Assembly: GCF_900537085.1 (NCBI RefSeq)
Contig: NZ_UNRE01000006.1
Span: forward strand, 1 to 64,000
From: Agarivorans sp. Alg241-V36
GTDB lineage: Bacteria; Pseudomonadota; Gammaproteobacteria; Enterobacterales; Celerinatantimonadaceae
Direction of reading: 5' to 3'
DNA length: 64,000 nt
Shown here: positions 45,076 to 52,903 of the stretch, piece after piece
How the letters are laid out: the number at the start of each line of letters is the position of its first letter
How positions within the stretch are numbered: position 1 is the stretch's first letter
Notes under the pieces: generated by a model
Told to the model about the DNA's origin: nothing
What the model saw: only the letters and a program-made list of their open reading frames with translations
Database searches by the model: none
Program-made: the position numbers and the translations under genes

Positions 45076-45819
45076 TTAATTCACTCCTTGGATTTGAGTA
45101 GCCGAAGCCTTGGCTTCAGAGCTTTGGTCGGGAAGTTGTTTGATATGTTGTTGTTCTATGGCCTTGCGAGCACGCGCAATGTGACGACGCATTAGCATCT
45201 CGGCTAACTCGCCATCACGATCGGCCAGTGCTTGCCAAATGGCCCAGTGTTCTTTGAGCGCTCGCTCGGGACGCGAAACCTGTTTGGCAGCTTGATAGCG
45301 ATACATGCGCAGTAAGTGGTAGAGCTCGTCGCAAAGCAGGTTAACTAGGCGCTGATTAGCACTGCCTTTAATTATGAGATAGTGAAAGTCGAAATCACCT
45401 TGTTGCTCAAAATAGGCCTTGCCTTGATGCTGCTGCAGATAGCTTTGGTGATGTTCCAGCAAGGCTTTAAGTTCTTCGAGTTGAATTGTCGACAATTGTT
45501 CTGCCGCTAAGCGACAAGCCATGCCTTCAAGTGCTTCACGCACCGAGTAAATATCTAGCAGCTGTTGGTGGTTTAGCTGCACGACTCGCGCGCCAACATG
45601 AGGGACGCGCTCCACCAATCCCATGCCTTGAAGTTTTAACATCGCTTCACGCAATGGGCCGCGACTCACCCCGTAATGCCTTGCTAATTCGGGCTCGGAG
45701 ATCTTTTCGCCTTGGGCGATTTGTCCGCTCACTATGGCTTCGATTAAGGTATCGCTTAAGTTTTGCGAGAGTAAATTCTGTTTGTCGCTGAGCGATTTTG
45801 CGGGACTAAGTTGAGACAT
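45076..45819 (-). CDS. GntR-family regulator of the methylcitrate operon
   Basis: A 247-residue GntR regulator of the FadR subfamily. The winged HTH is at about 15-82 (ISEPELARHYGVSRGPLREAMLKLQGMGLVERVPHVGARV) and an all-helical FCD ligand domain follows (about 90-225). It heads the prp operon and must be autoregulated: three copies of its likely operator ATTGTCGACAAT lie in and upstream of the gene. From memory, the regulator of Alteromonadales prp operons is a GntR protein called PrpQ with a similar motif; I could not check this. Inducer probably 2-methylcitrate or methylisocitrate. Confidence 0.9.
   Translation of the reverse strand: MSQLSPAKSLSDKQNLLSQNLSDTLIEAIVSGQIAQGEKISEPELARHYGVSRGPLREAMLKLQGMGLVERVPHVGARVVQLNHQQLLDIYSVREALEGMACRLAAEQLSTIQLEELKALLEHHQSYLQQHQGKAYFEQQGDFDFHYLIIKGSANQRLVNLLCDELYHLLRMYRYQAAKQVSRPERALKEHWAIWQALADRDGELAEMLMRRHIARARKAIEQQHIKQLPDQSSEAKASATQIQGVN
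45485..45496. promoter_or_regulatory. GntR operator copy inside the gntR coding region
   Basis: ATTGTCGACAAT, a perfect 12-bp palindrome (14 bp with flanks, AATTGTCGACAATT). It lies about 330 bp inside the gntR gene. The same 12-mer occurs at 45888 and 45981 upstream, so binding here could allow a repression loop. Confidence 0.7.
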
Positions 45820-45887
45820 GTATGGGTAACACTCAGGTTGTATGAATGTTGCACAGTGTAGATCAATTGTTACGCAGCGATCAAATT

Positions 45888-45899
45888 ATTGTCGACAAT
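45888..45899. promoter_or_regulatory. GntR operator 1, adjacent to the prp promoter
   Basis: ATTGTCGACAAT, a perfect palindrome 69 bp upstream of the gntR start. A plausible minus-strand promoter lies beside it: -35 TTGATC (45879-45884) and -10 TACACT with an 18-bp spacer. The operator sits 4 bp upstream of that -35. Confidence 0.75.
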
Positions 45900-45980
45900 T
45901 TATGCTTATACTTTAGTTTAACTAGCTTGATAGGGCGTTATTGGCTGGGTTTTGTTAACAAAGTGTCAGCATTGCAGATT

Positions 45981-45992
45981 ATTGTCGACAAT
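45981..45992. promoter_or_regulatory. GntR operator 2
   Basis: A second identical ATTGTCGACAAT, 93 bp from operator 1 (centre to centre, nearly nine helical turns). No other gene starts nearby, so it most likely helps repress the prp promoter. Confidence 0.7.
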
Positions 45993-46088
45993 GTTGAAGC
46001 GCGGTGTTTTAAGCTTAAGTCGCTTTTTCTTGGGTATTTGGGGCTTAGCAGTTGCGTGGAGGTTTTGCGGGTTTTATTAAACCAAGGT

Positions 46089-46523
46089 CTAGCTAATTCT
46101 TAATTGGGAAATAAGCTTGGCCGGCACATTTACCTGCCACTCCTTAAACTGATTGAGGCTTTGTTCAATGGTACTTAGTTGCACAAACTTGCAATTGTGT
46201 TTAGGTACATCGGCATGCGCTTGCTGCTTGAGGTATTCGAGTATTCCGGAATCAGGTGCTAAATAAATGCAGTGGCTAAGTTGGTTTTGTAAACACCAGC
46301 CAATTTGCTGCTGCATAATGGGCAAGCTTTCAGGAGTGAGAAATTGCCAATGGCGAATATCGAAAATAGCGGCCCAAGGTTTAGCGCCATATTGGCTCAT
46401 TTCCTGTTGAATGTCGCTGCGGTATTCCTGAGTGGTGGTGACATTCCAGCTATCATAAAGCTGCGCTAACAAAAAACCTTGCTCGGAGTGCAGTTGGTAA
46501 TACCCATGACTGGCTGGATGCAT
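46089..46523 (-). CDS. Conserved hypothetical protein, 144 residues
   Basis: A 144-residue soluble protein without signal or membrane segments. The AAIFDIRHWQFLTPESLPIMQQQIGWCL stretch and the alternating strand/helix pattern resemble STAS/SpoIIAA-like small domains, but the likeness is loose. AGAGG precedes the ATG. It sits behind the prp control region on the same strand and has an 18-bp tandem repeat just upstream. Function unknown. Confidence 0.55.
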   Translation of the reverse strand: MHPASHGYYQLHSEQGFLLAQLYDSWNVTTTQEYRSDIQQEMSQYGAKPWAAIFDIRHWQFLTPESLPIMQQQIGWCLQNQLSHCIYLAPDSGILEYLKQQAHADVPKHNCKFVQLSTIEQSLNQFKEWQVNVPAKLISQLRIS

Positions 46524-46562
46524 CTATACCTCTATCTTACTTATGAATAAGACTTGCTGTGT

Positions 46563-46598
46563 CACCCTAGTCTTATTACTCACCCTAGTCTTATTACT
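46563..46598. repeat. 18-bp tandem repeat, two perfect copies
   Basis: CACCCTAGTCTTATTACT occurs at 46563-46580 and again directly at 46581-46598. A partial third copy begins CATCATAGTC. It lies just upstream of the hypothetical gene at 46089-46523 and may be a regulator array or a slippage product. Confidence 0.85.
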
Positions 46599-46833
46599 CA
46601 TCATAGTCACTATTAAACAAGCAAATAGAGCTAACTGCAAATACAGGAATAGAGAGCTGGTCCAAAGGCCGTTTTAGTATTTATAGCTAAATTAATCATG
46701 CAATTACGTCAAATATGCTGAATAGAAATCTGCTTACAAAAAACATCAAAAATTGTTTGTTAAGTCGCTTGTTATTTGAGCAGACGCACGTTATGTTGTG
46801 CATTCAATCAATTACTGCAAAGTCGAGGCAAGG

Positions 46834-46944
46834 ATGACACATCGTTTATGTTCAGCACATCGCTCAGCCCGACGTCTGTCAGTCAGCTCGTCTCGCGTAG
46901 GTCATAATAAACCCGCGATGCGAAATGATAGGCCATGCAGCTAA
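46834..46944 (+). CDS. Possible leader peptide, 36 residues
   Basis: An ATG frame of 36 codons (MTHRLCSAHRSARRLS start, Ser/Arg/His-rich) with a GAGGCAAGG ribosome-binding site very close to the ATG. It ends 118 bp before the next gene, with a perfect hairpin between. It may be a regulatory leader or chance. No family known. Confidence 0.25.
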   Translation: MTHRLCSAHRSARRLSVSSSRVGHNKPAMRNDRPCS

Positions 46945-47061
46945 TTTAAGATTGAGTTACCTACCAATTTTACCCGAGCTGCGAAGTGTCGCAGTGAAGG
47001 AATTCTAATTTACCCTTTTTTCTAGCTGTGTCACTTCGCTCTCTATCAAGGAGAACGAGAC

Positions 47062-47346
47062 ATGATGTCATTAAAAATTCGCGTACTAACTTTTACCGTA
47101 GAACTATTGCTACGCTACCAAGCTCATTTAGAAACCCAGCAATGGCTTAAGCAGCAACGCCAACAAAGCTGGCGCGTAGAGGGAATTAACGCCCACATGG
47201 CCAAAGATATTGGCGCTGATCCAGATGGCCGCTTTAGAGCTAAATTACAGCAAGCAGAGCCTGCAACTAAAGTGAACGATCTTAAGCAGCAAACCAGCCA
47301 TAAAGCATGGCGCGCACGACAGCAAACGGTGAAAATAAACACGTAA
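47062..47346 (+). CDS. Small protein with weak DUF1127 (YjiS-like) similarity
   Basis: A 94-residue basic protein. The segment WLKQQRQQSWRVEGINAHMAKDIGADPDGR (about 28-57) is reminiscent of DUF1127 proteins, whose core is a basic helix followed by L-x-D-I-G. Function unknown; some DUF1127 proteins affect RNA or phosphate homeostasis. AAGGAG lies 7 bp before the ATG (an in-frame ATG also follows immediately). A good terminator closes the unit. Confidence 0.55.
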   Translation: MMSLKIRVLTFTVELLLRYQAHLETQQWLKQQRQQSWRVEGINAHMAKDIGADPDGRFRAKLQQAEPATKVNDLKQQTSHKAWRARQQTVKINT

Positions 47347-47349
47347 ATC

Positions 47350-47376
47350 AAGCGCCCTTCGGGGCGCTTTTTATTG
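47350..47376 (+). terminator. Terminator after the DUF1127-like gene
   Basis: AGCGCCC (47351-47357) and GGGCGCT (47362-47368) with a TTCG tetraloop, followed by TTTTTATT. A classic intrinsic terminator 4 bp after the stop. Confidence 0.92.
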
Positions 47377-47389
47377 ATAAGCAAAGTCA

Positions 47390-49462
47390 CTATTCATAAA
47401 AGTTATGAATGAAGCCCTTTATATAACCTGACTCTTGATTACAGTGAATGGTAAAGTCGCTACGCTTACCGGAGAGTGGACCGACGGAATCTTTAAGCTC
47501 TACCCTGTCGACGTTGCAATCATGCAATAAGTTGTACTCGATATTCGCCCATACAGTATCCATTTTGGTGTAATCCATTGATATGAAAGAGTAAGTTGTA
47601 TTCTCTGAATCAATAACTGTTCCACCAGACATAACTAATGAGAGCGTTTTGGTATGACTTGCTCCTTCAATAGTAAAACGTCGTTCAATATTTGTATGAT
47701 TGTCTTCAAATTCGCTAATGTAACCAATATAAAGGTGCTTATTGATTGTGGCTTCAACATTGAAGTATTCGCTTACTTGAAGGAAGCTTTTCTCTTTATC
47801 ACTGTCAGCTATCTGAACAGTGACATGACCATATTTATTGTCACCTTCTATGGGCATTAAAGAGGTGGAAATACTTGCAAGTTTGCCTTGCTCACCCGTT
47901 ACCGTTACTTCTGCGTTTATACTATTTGGGTCAGAAATTAGGATGTCGGTTGTCCACCAATCTTCCCCTGAATAACCTCCTTCCCAATATAAACCGTTAT
48001 GAAATCCGGTAATGCTTGGCGACAGTACAAATGCCTCACCTGATCTAACGAACCGATCGTCGGGCATTGTTATCGAAAAGTCTGCGGGGTCATAGCTACC
48101 GGCTATAGTGAAGGTTGCAATTGTGCCTCCAGTTGATCCATCTATCTCAGCAGTTAGAGTATAATTTTCCCCAGGAATTAGCTGAGTAGCTGGAGTGATG
48201 GTATATCGATACCCCACTCGGGTGACATCTACTGCTAAATGCCCTCCAGAGTACTGCTCTGAAACTGCAAAATTTACCTCTGCTAGTACCGCATCTAAGC
48301 TTAAGTCCTTGGCATAAACCGTGAAACTACCATCAGTTGGAAAATCACTATAGTGAGGTAAAGCAAAACCACCTTGCGCTGTTTTCTGGTATGACTCAAG
48401 TGTACCGTCGCTGTATAACATGCCTGTGTGTATACCTGTATTGTCCTCAGTCCAAGACCACCCTTCAGGAATCTGAGGGAAAATATTGTTGTGTAACACC
48501 GGCTGTTTGATGGCATCTCCGCCAAAAGTATCGTCAGCGCCTAATACGATGGTTTCATCTATATCGGAGCCCTTTATATAAGTATCAAAAATGGGGATAG
48601 CCCCTGAAGGCAAAACAGGTTCTACATTTGCTGAAAATTCGACCATTTGATCGCCCGTTCCGCTAATAATTAGCTTTCCGCTGTTAAATCCCCAACCTAA
48701 TACCCCTTCTAAGGTTAATGGCGTAGATACTTCGTAAGAGAGGGTAGAACCGTCACCGCTCCACTCAATTTCACCTTGCATGTCCATTGCAGTGGTATTG
48801 TTAATGAGGTCGTGAGTTTGACTTACCTTAGCTTCGGTTAATAAGAAAAAATCCCCTAGATTTGTATATTGTGTAGAGCTTTGAAAGCTATCTACTTGCT
48901 GAATTTCATTTGCGAAAGTATATGTTAATGAGTGTTCACCACTCAAAGGAACGCCAATTAAACCTTCACCAGTATCGAGCTGATTAAGCAAGCTTGGGTA
49001 GCTGAGTGTTGCCGTTAACTCCGTTAATACAGGGCCGTAGCTAATATGAGATAAATCGAGCTCTATATTCCCACTTAAAGCGGTAGAGTCCATTAGCGTG
49101 CTATAGCAATTCACAAGTGAGATAGAAATAGCATCATCGCTACTGTACTCACCTGGTGTTTGTCTTTGAATGTTTATAGTAGCTGTGTCTGAAAGCTCTG
49201 GACCACATGCTACAGAGAACGAGTCTTGTCTTCCTAAGCTGTTTATGGCGCTAAGGGTGAGCTGGCTTAATGCGGCAGGGTATAAGTTAATATTATTAGC
49301 CGCGCCAACAATACTTAGGTTTTCTTGGGTAATATTAGAGCGACCGTCACTCGGATTTGTGGTTTCGGTGCTTCCACTTCCGCCGCCACCTCCACAGCCA
49401 TAAAGTGAACCTGTAGTAAGCAAAAATAGACCGAAATAGGTCAAACTCTTTCCGTGAGCCAT
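47390..49462 (-). CDS. Large AT-rich lipoprotein, unknown function
   Basis: A 690-residue predicted lipoprotein with lipobox LYGC (Cys23), then a Gly run and SGSTETTNPSDG linker typical of surface-exposed lipoproteins of marine gammaproteobacteria. The body is strand-rich and has Ig- or cadherin-like repeats (YTLTAEIDGSTGGTIATFTIAG near 425; YGHVTVQIADSDKEKSF near 560). Few Cys, mostly at the ends. The gene is AT-rich compared with its surroundings. No enzymatic motif was recognised. It may be an adhesin or a polymer-binding surface protein. Confidence 0.6.
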   Translation of the reverse strand: MAHGKSLTYFGLFLLTTGSLYGCGGGGGSGSTETTNPSDGRSNITQENLSIVGAANNINLYPAALSQLTLSAINSLGRQDSFSVACGPELSDTATINIQRQTPGEYSSDDAISISLVNCYSTLMDSTALSGNIELDLSHISYGPVLTELTATLSYPSLLNQLDTGEGLIGVPLSGEHSLTYTFANEIQQVDSFQSSTQYTNLGDFFLLTEAKVSQTHDLINNTTAMDMQGEIEWSGDGSTLSYEVSTPLTLEGVLGWGFNSGKLIISGTGDQMVEFSANVEPVLPSGAIPIFDTYIKGSDIDETIVLGADDTFGGDAIKQPVLHNNIFPQIPEGWSWTEDNTGIHTGMLYSDGTLESYQKTAQGGFALPHYSDFPTDGSFTVYAKDLSLDAVLAEVNFAVSEQYSGGHLAVDVTRVGYRYTITPATQLIPGENYTLTAEIDGSTGGTIATFTIAGSYDPADFSITMPDDRFVRSGEAFVLSPSITGFHNGLYWEGGYSGEDWWTTDILISDPNSINAEVTVTGEQGKLASISTSLMPIEGDNKYGHVTVQIADSDKEKSFLQVSEYFNVEATINKHLYIGYISEFEDNHTNIERRFTIEGASHTKTLSLVMSGGTVIDSENTTYSFISMDYTKMDTVWANIEYNLLHDCNVDRVELKDSVGPLSGKRSDFTIHCNQESGYIKGFIHNFYE

Positions 49463-49912
49463 AATTCATCCCTAAAATAAAAAAGTAAGATATCAAAAAG
49501 AAGTGGTGTGATATTTGATTAGGTTCAAAATTGTAATTATTTTAAATACTTAGTTGATTATGGATTCTTTTGTTATCAGTGCGTCATGGAACTAAAAGTA
49601 GGCTTTTCTAATTGCTGCTATTGATTTTTGTATTGGGCTACTAAGCTCTAAATGGTCTTAGCCAACGGCTTAAGGCATTGAGCTGAACATTTACTTTTGT
49701 ATTGATATTAGAGCTGTATAGCTGAGCTCAATCTGCATTTCCCTTTGGTTTTTGGTCAAGAAAGGCGAGCAGTAGTGTTTATATCGTTCATTCAGTATTT
49801 GAGTTAGCTTTTATTGTAGGAGTGTTGAGCGTAAACCCGATGCTTTGTAATAACTTAGCTATAATTTTCCTAAACTGTGTTTGGCGCGTGATTCACAACT
49901 ATGGATGGTTTG
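49463..49912. other. Divergent promoter region, no gene seen
   Basis: About 450 bp of AT-rich sequence between the lipoprotein and outer-membrane protein genes. I see no small gene, RNA or repeat in it. It must contain promoters for both divergent genes, but I cannot assign -35/-10 elements with confidence. Confidence 0.4.
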
Positions 49913-51421
49913 ATGAACAGATGGATGTTACTTAGCTTGCTAATGCTTAGTGTTGCGGCCTGGTCGGGCGAACAAGTACGTTTAAGCGATTACGGTATTC
50001 CAGACAATCTTCCCGATAATGTTGTGAGCTCTATGGAGCAAGGGCTGGCTTACACCATGATCCTAAATGTGGATGCGAGTGAGGGTGATGAACATATTCA
50101 TGACGTTGTCTATGTGGTGTTTGAGCCAAACAGCGAATACGGCATCGATTTGTATCTGAAATACGATAAAACCCGCACCGAAATCAGTTCAGAAAAACGC
50201 TATCGGCAACTACTTAACGAGGCGATGAAATTACAGCATCGTTTAATTACCTTAGGTAATCGATACGACCCCAATTCGGTAAAACTTATTGAGCAAACAG
50301 AGCAGCATACTAAGCTTGGTTATCGCTATGAATCCTACGGTTTACCGCAAGATATTGCCTTTATGCGTCACTTGGATGCAGTGGCCACCATTGAGCAAGG
50401 GCAACTAAAACGTATCGAATTAAATAATCGCCAAGCCTTCGACCACAGTTTTCGCCGCATTAATGAATACCGGCAGTCTGTGGAGTTTTTCAAAAATGAA
50501 TCCAATCAATACATCATGTCGCGCCGCAGCTTAAGCTTTTCAGGCACCCGCTTTTCTAAGCCTTTTAAAGTAAGCTTGGAGGGGGAATTCATTTCTTATC
50601 GTTTAGCCAGTGGAGAGGAAGTAATATTGCGACCTGAGCTTTCGGTGGACCTAAATGACCAACGTTTTGAAACTGTAAGAGTGAAGTTAGATAGAACTTT
50701 CCCTATTTGGGGCAAAGAGGTGCGCAAGCGAGGCTACGATTTACCGATGCCTTTTGGGGTAATGCTCACCTATAGAAGGCAATCTAACTTTTTAGATTTC
50801 ACTAGCTTTACTATTAACGGCAGTCGCGCATTTGAAGCGATTTTTGACCCCGAAGGTTCTAACGGCAATATTGATACCGATGCTTTCACCCTGCGCGCAG
50901 ACATGTTTGTACTGCCATTTCTAAATGTGTACGGCGTAGTGGGTAAAATTAAAGCCAAAGCAGACTTAGTTATTGATACTACCAAGCTGGGCGAAATACT
51001 AATCCCGCAGGGCAAGTTAGTGATTCCGCTAGAGCTAAACAATACTATGGCCGGCTTGGGTGCGGTAAGCGCGGTGGGTTATAAAAACTACTTTGCTTCT
51101 TTAAATGTCACTTACGCCATATCGGTTACCGAAGAAGCGGGCACCAATACCACTACTTGGGTTATGCAGCCAATGGTGGGTTACCAGTTCCCCGATTACC
51201 GCGCGCGAATCTTGCTGGGCGCCGAGTACCAAGATTTAAGCTCGAGTATCTCTGGCTCACTAAGTAGTGATTTTAATTACGATATTGGCATTAAATCAGA
51301 AAAGTGGGCCGGCGTAGTGGGTGTACACAAGGAAATCGGCAGCCAGTTTGAAACGGTGCTGATGTACTCAAAAGGCCAGCACCGTGATGCGATAACCTGG
51401 GGTTTTGGTTACCGTTTTTAG
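49913..51421 (+). CDS. Outer-membrane beta-barrel-like protein, unknown function
   Basis: A 502-residue secreted protein from the ATG at 49913 (MNRWMLLSLLMLSVAAWSG); an ATG 12 bp upstream is an alternative start. After the signal peptide (about 1-18) comes a mixed region, then a C-terminal half with alternating aromatic/hydrophobic strands (GYQFPDYRARILLGAEYQDL; WAGVVGVHKEI) ending in the terminal Phe that outer-membrane barrels carry (WGFGYRF). VVYVVFEPNSEYGIDLYLKYD near 57 resembles no family I know. It stands alone. Confidence 0.65.
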   Translation: MNRWMLLSLLMLSVAAWSGEQVRLSDYGIPDNLPDNVVSSMEQGLAYTMILNVDASEGDEHIHDVVYVVFEPNSEYGIDLYLKYDKTRTEISSEKRYRQLLNEAMKLQHRLITLGNRYDPNSVKLIEQTEQHTKLGYRYESYGLPQDIAFMRHLDAVATIEQGQLKRIELNNRQAFDHSFRRINEYRQSVEFFKNESNQYIMSRRSLSFSGTRFSKPFKVSLEGEFISYRLASGEEVILRPELSVDLNDQRFETVRVKLDRTFPIWGKEVRKRGYDLPMPFGVMLTYRRQSNFLDFTSFTINGSRAFEAIFDPEGSNGNIDTDAFTLRADMFVLPFLNVYGVVGKIKAKADLVIDTTKLGEILIPQGKLVIPLELNNTMAGLGAVSAVGYKNYFASLNVTYAISVTEEAGTNTTTWVMQPMVGYQFPDYRARILLGAEYQDLSSSISGSLSSDFNYDIGIKSEKWAGVVGVHKEIGSQFETVLMYSKGQHRDAITWGFGYRF

Positions 51422-51541
51422 ATTTGAGCTGATACCGGCTCGTGCTTTCTACAAAAAACTGGCGGTGGATTTAGCGCAAGTGTTGGAGCATTCACTCAGC
51501 TACAGTACACTAGCCACACACCGCATAAGTAGGAAGCAAAC

Positions 51542-52294
51542 ATGAGCGCTGAGCAAGATACTACCCATTTTGGCTATAAAACCGTAAATCGCGACGAAAA
51601 GGTAAACCTTGTCGCTGATGTATTTCATTCGGTTGCAGCTAAATACGACGTAATGAATGACCTTATGTCGGGTGGTGTTCACCGTTTATGGAAGCGTTTT
51701 ACCATTGATTGCAGCGGCGTTCGCCCGGGGCAAAAAGTGTTGGATTTGGCTGGTGGTACCGGCGATTTAACCGCTAAGTTCTCGCGCATTGTGGGTAATA
51801 AAGGCGAAGTAGTACTGGCCGATATTAATGACTCAATGTTAAAAATGGGTCGCAGCAAACTGCGCGATAAAGGCATTGTTGGCAATGTTCGTTATGTGCA
51901 AGCCAATGCCGAAGCCCTGCCGTTTCCAGACAATACTTTTGATGTGATTACCATTAGCTTTGGCTTGCGTAACGTTACCGATAAAGACGCTGCTTTGCGC
52001 TCTATGTATCGCGTACTAAAACCCGGTGGACGCTTGTTAGTGCTTGAGTTTTCTAAGCCTGAGCTTGAAGCAGTAAGCAAAGTCTATGACGCCTATTCCT
52101 TCCATCTTTTGCCTAAAATGGGTCAGTTGATTGCTAACGATGCCGAGAGCTATCAATACCTAGCTGAATCTATTCGCATGCATCCTGATCAAGAAACCCT
52201 CAAAGAGATGATGGAGCAAGCCGGTTTTGAAGGCGCCGAGTTTTACAATTTAACCGGTGGTGTTGTTGCGCTGCACCGCGGTTACAAGTTTTAA
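51542..52294 (+). CDS. ubiE: Ubiquinone/menaquinone C-methyltransferase
   Basis: A 250-residue SAM-dependent methyltransferase for the C-methylation step in ubiquinone and menaquinone synthesis. Motif I is [11 protein letters not shown] (66-76), and the UbiE signatures [10 protein letters not shown]-like [18 protein letters not shown] (34-51) and [18 protein letters not shown] near 120 are complete. AGGAAG precedes the ATG. It begins a seven-gene run with ubiJ, ubiB, tatABC and tatD, the order found in E. coli and relatives. Confidence 0.97.
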   Translation: MSAEQDTTHFGYKTVNRDEKVNLVADVFHSVAAKYDVMNDLMSGGVHRLWKRFTIDCSGVRPGQKVLDLAGGTGDLTAKFSRIVGNKGEVVLADINDSMLKMGRSKLRDKGIVGNVRYVQANAEALPFPDNTFDVITISFGLRNVTDKDAALRSMYRVLKPGGRLLVLEFSKPELEAVSKVYDAYSFHLLPKMGQLIANDAESYQYLAESIRMHPDQETLKEMMEQAGFEGAEFYNLTGGVVALHRGYKF

Positions 52295-52303
52295 GAGGCC
52301 GCT

Positions 52304-52903
52304 ATGCCCTTATCGTCTCTCATTAGTGCTGGCGTAGAAGCACTTAGCAACCAAGTATTAGCGCTGGATGAAAACAGCTCTGGTCGCCGCAGTCAGCTTG
52401 CGGGCAAGGTATTGGCAATCAAAATTAGTCCTTTGCCGTGTTTTTATTTTGTGATTAGCGAGCAGCAGCTCGATGTGCTCAACCAATATGAAGCGGAAGC
52501 CGATTGCAGCTTAAGCATGTCGCTATTCACACTGGCCGAGTTAAAGCAGGCCGACAAAATTCCTAGTTTGATTAAACAAGACAAGTTGCAACTTGAAGGC
52601 GACATTAAACTCGCCCAACAATTTGCCGACTTGTTTTTACAGCTCGACCCCGATTTTGAAGAGAAACTGTCGCAACGAATTGGTGATGTGGCGGCTTATC
52701 AAGTGATGTCTAAAAGTCGCATGGTGGCCCAGGCCTTAAATAGCCTAGTGAAAACTACACCTGAAAAACTTAACGAAATTGCCAGCGAAGAATGGCAATT
52801 GTTAGTGGGGCAGTTGGAGTATCAAAGCTGGCAGCAGCAAGTTCAGGCGCTTAGCGCCGACCTTGAAAAGCTAAGCAGCCGAATTGAGGCCTTAAGCAAA
52901 TGA
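52304..52903 (+). CDS. ubiJ: Ubiquinone biosynthesis accessory protein UbiJ (SCP2 domain)
   Basis: A 199-residue protein with an SCP2-like lipid-binding fold (about 20-125) and a C-terminal helical/coiled-coil tail ([15 protein letters not shown]). With UbiK it forms a scaffold that binds lipid and supports the Ubi complex in aerobic ubiquinone synthesis. It starts 9 bp after ubiE (AGAGG ribosome-binding site) and overlaps ubiB by 4 bp. Confidence 0.92.
   Translation: MPLSSLISAGVEALSNQVLALDENSSGRRSQLAGKVLAIKISPLPCFYFVISEQQLDVLNQYEAEADCSLSMSLFTLAELKQADKIPSLIKQDKLQLEGDIKLAQQFADLFLQLDPDFEEKLSQRIGDVAAYQVMSKSRMVAQALNSLVKTTPEKLNEIASEEWQLLVGQLEYQSWQQQVQALSADLEKLSSRIEALSK

Larger units (their letters stand above)
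46524..47061. other. Intergenic region with tandem repeat and leader-like sequence
   Basis: A 538-bp gap. An 18-bp unit, CACCCTAGTCTTATTACT, is repeated perfectly (46563-46598) and a decayed third copy follows; it is 40 bp upstream of the minus-strand gene. On the plus strand a possible 36-codon leader frame (46834-46944, ATG preceded by GAGGCAAGG) and a perfect hairpin CTGCGA-AGTG-TCGCAG (46979-46994) precede the small-protein gene at 47062. The 5' leader of that gene may be long and structured. Function of these elements is unknown. Confidence 0.45.

Noticed and set aside
45846-46103. 85-codon frame across the prp control region
   Set aside because: It runs through both GntR operators (they encode the repeated IIVDN) and lacks a ribosome-binding site. 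It is regulatory DNA, not a gene.
46563-46620. CRISPR array
   Set aside because: Copies are directly adjacent without spacers; it is a tandem repeat.
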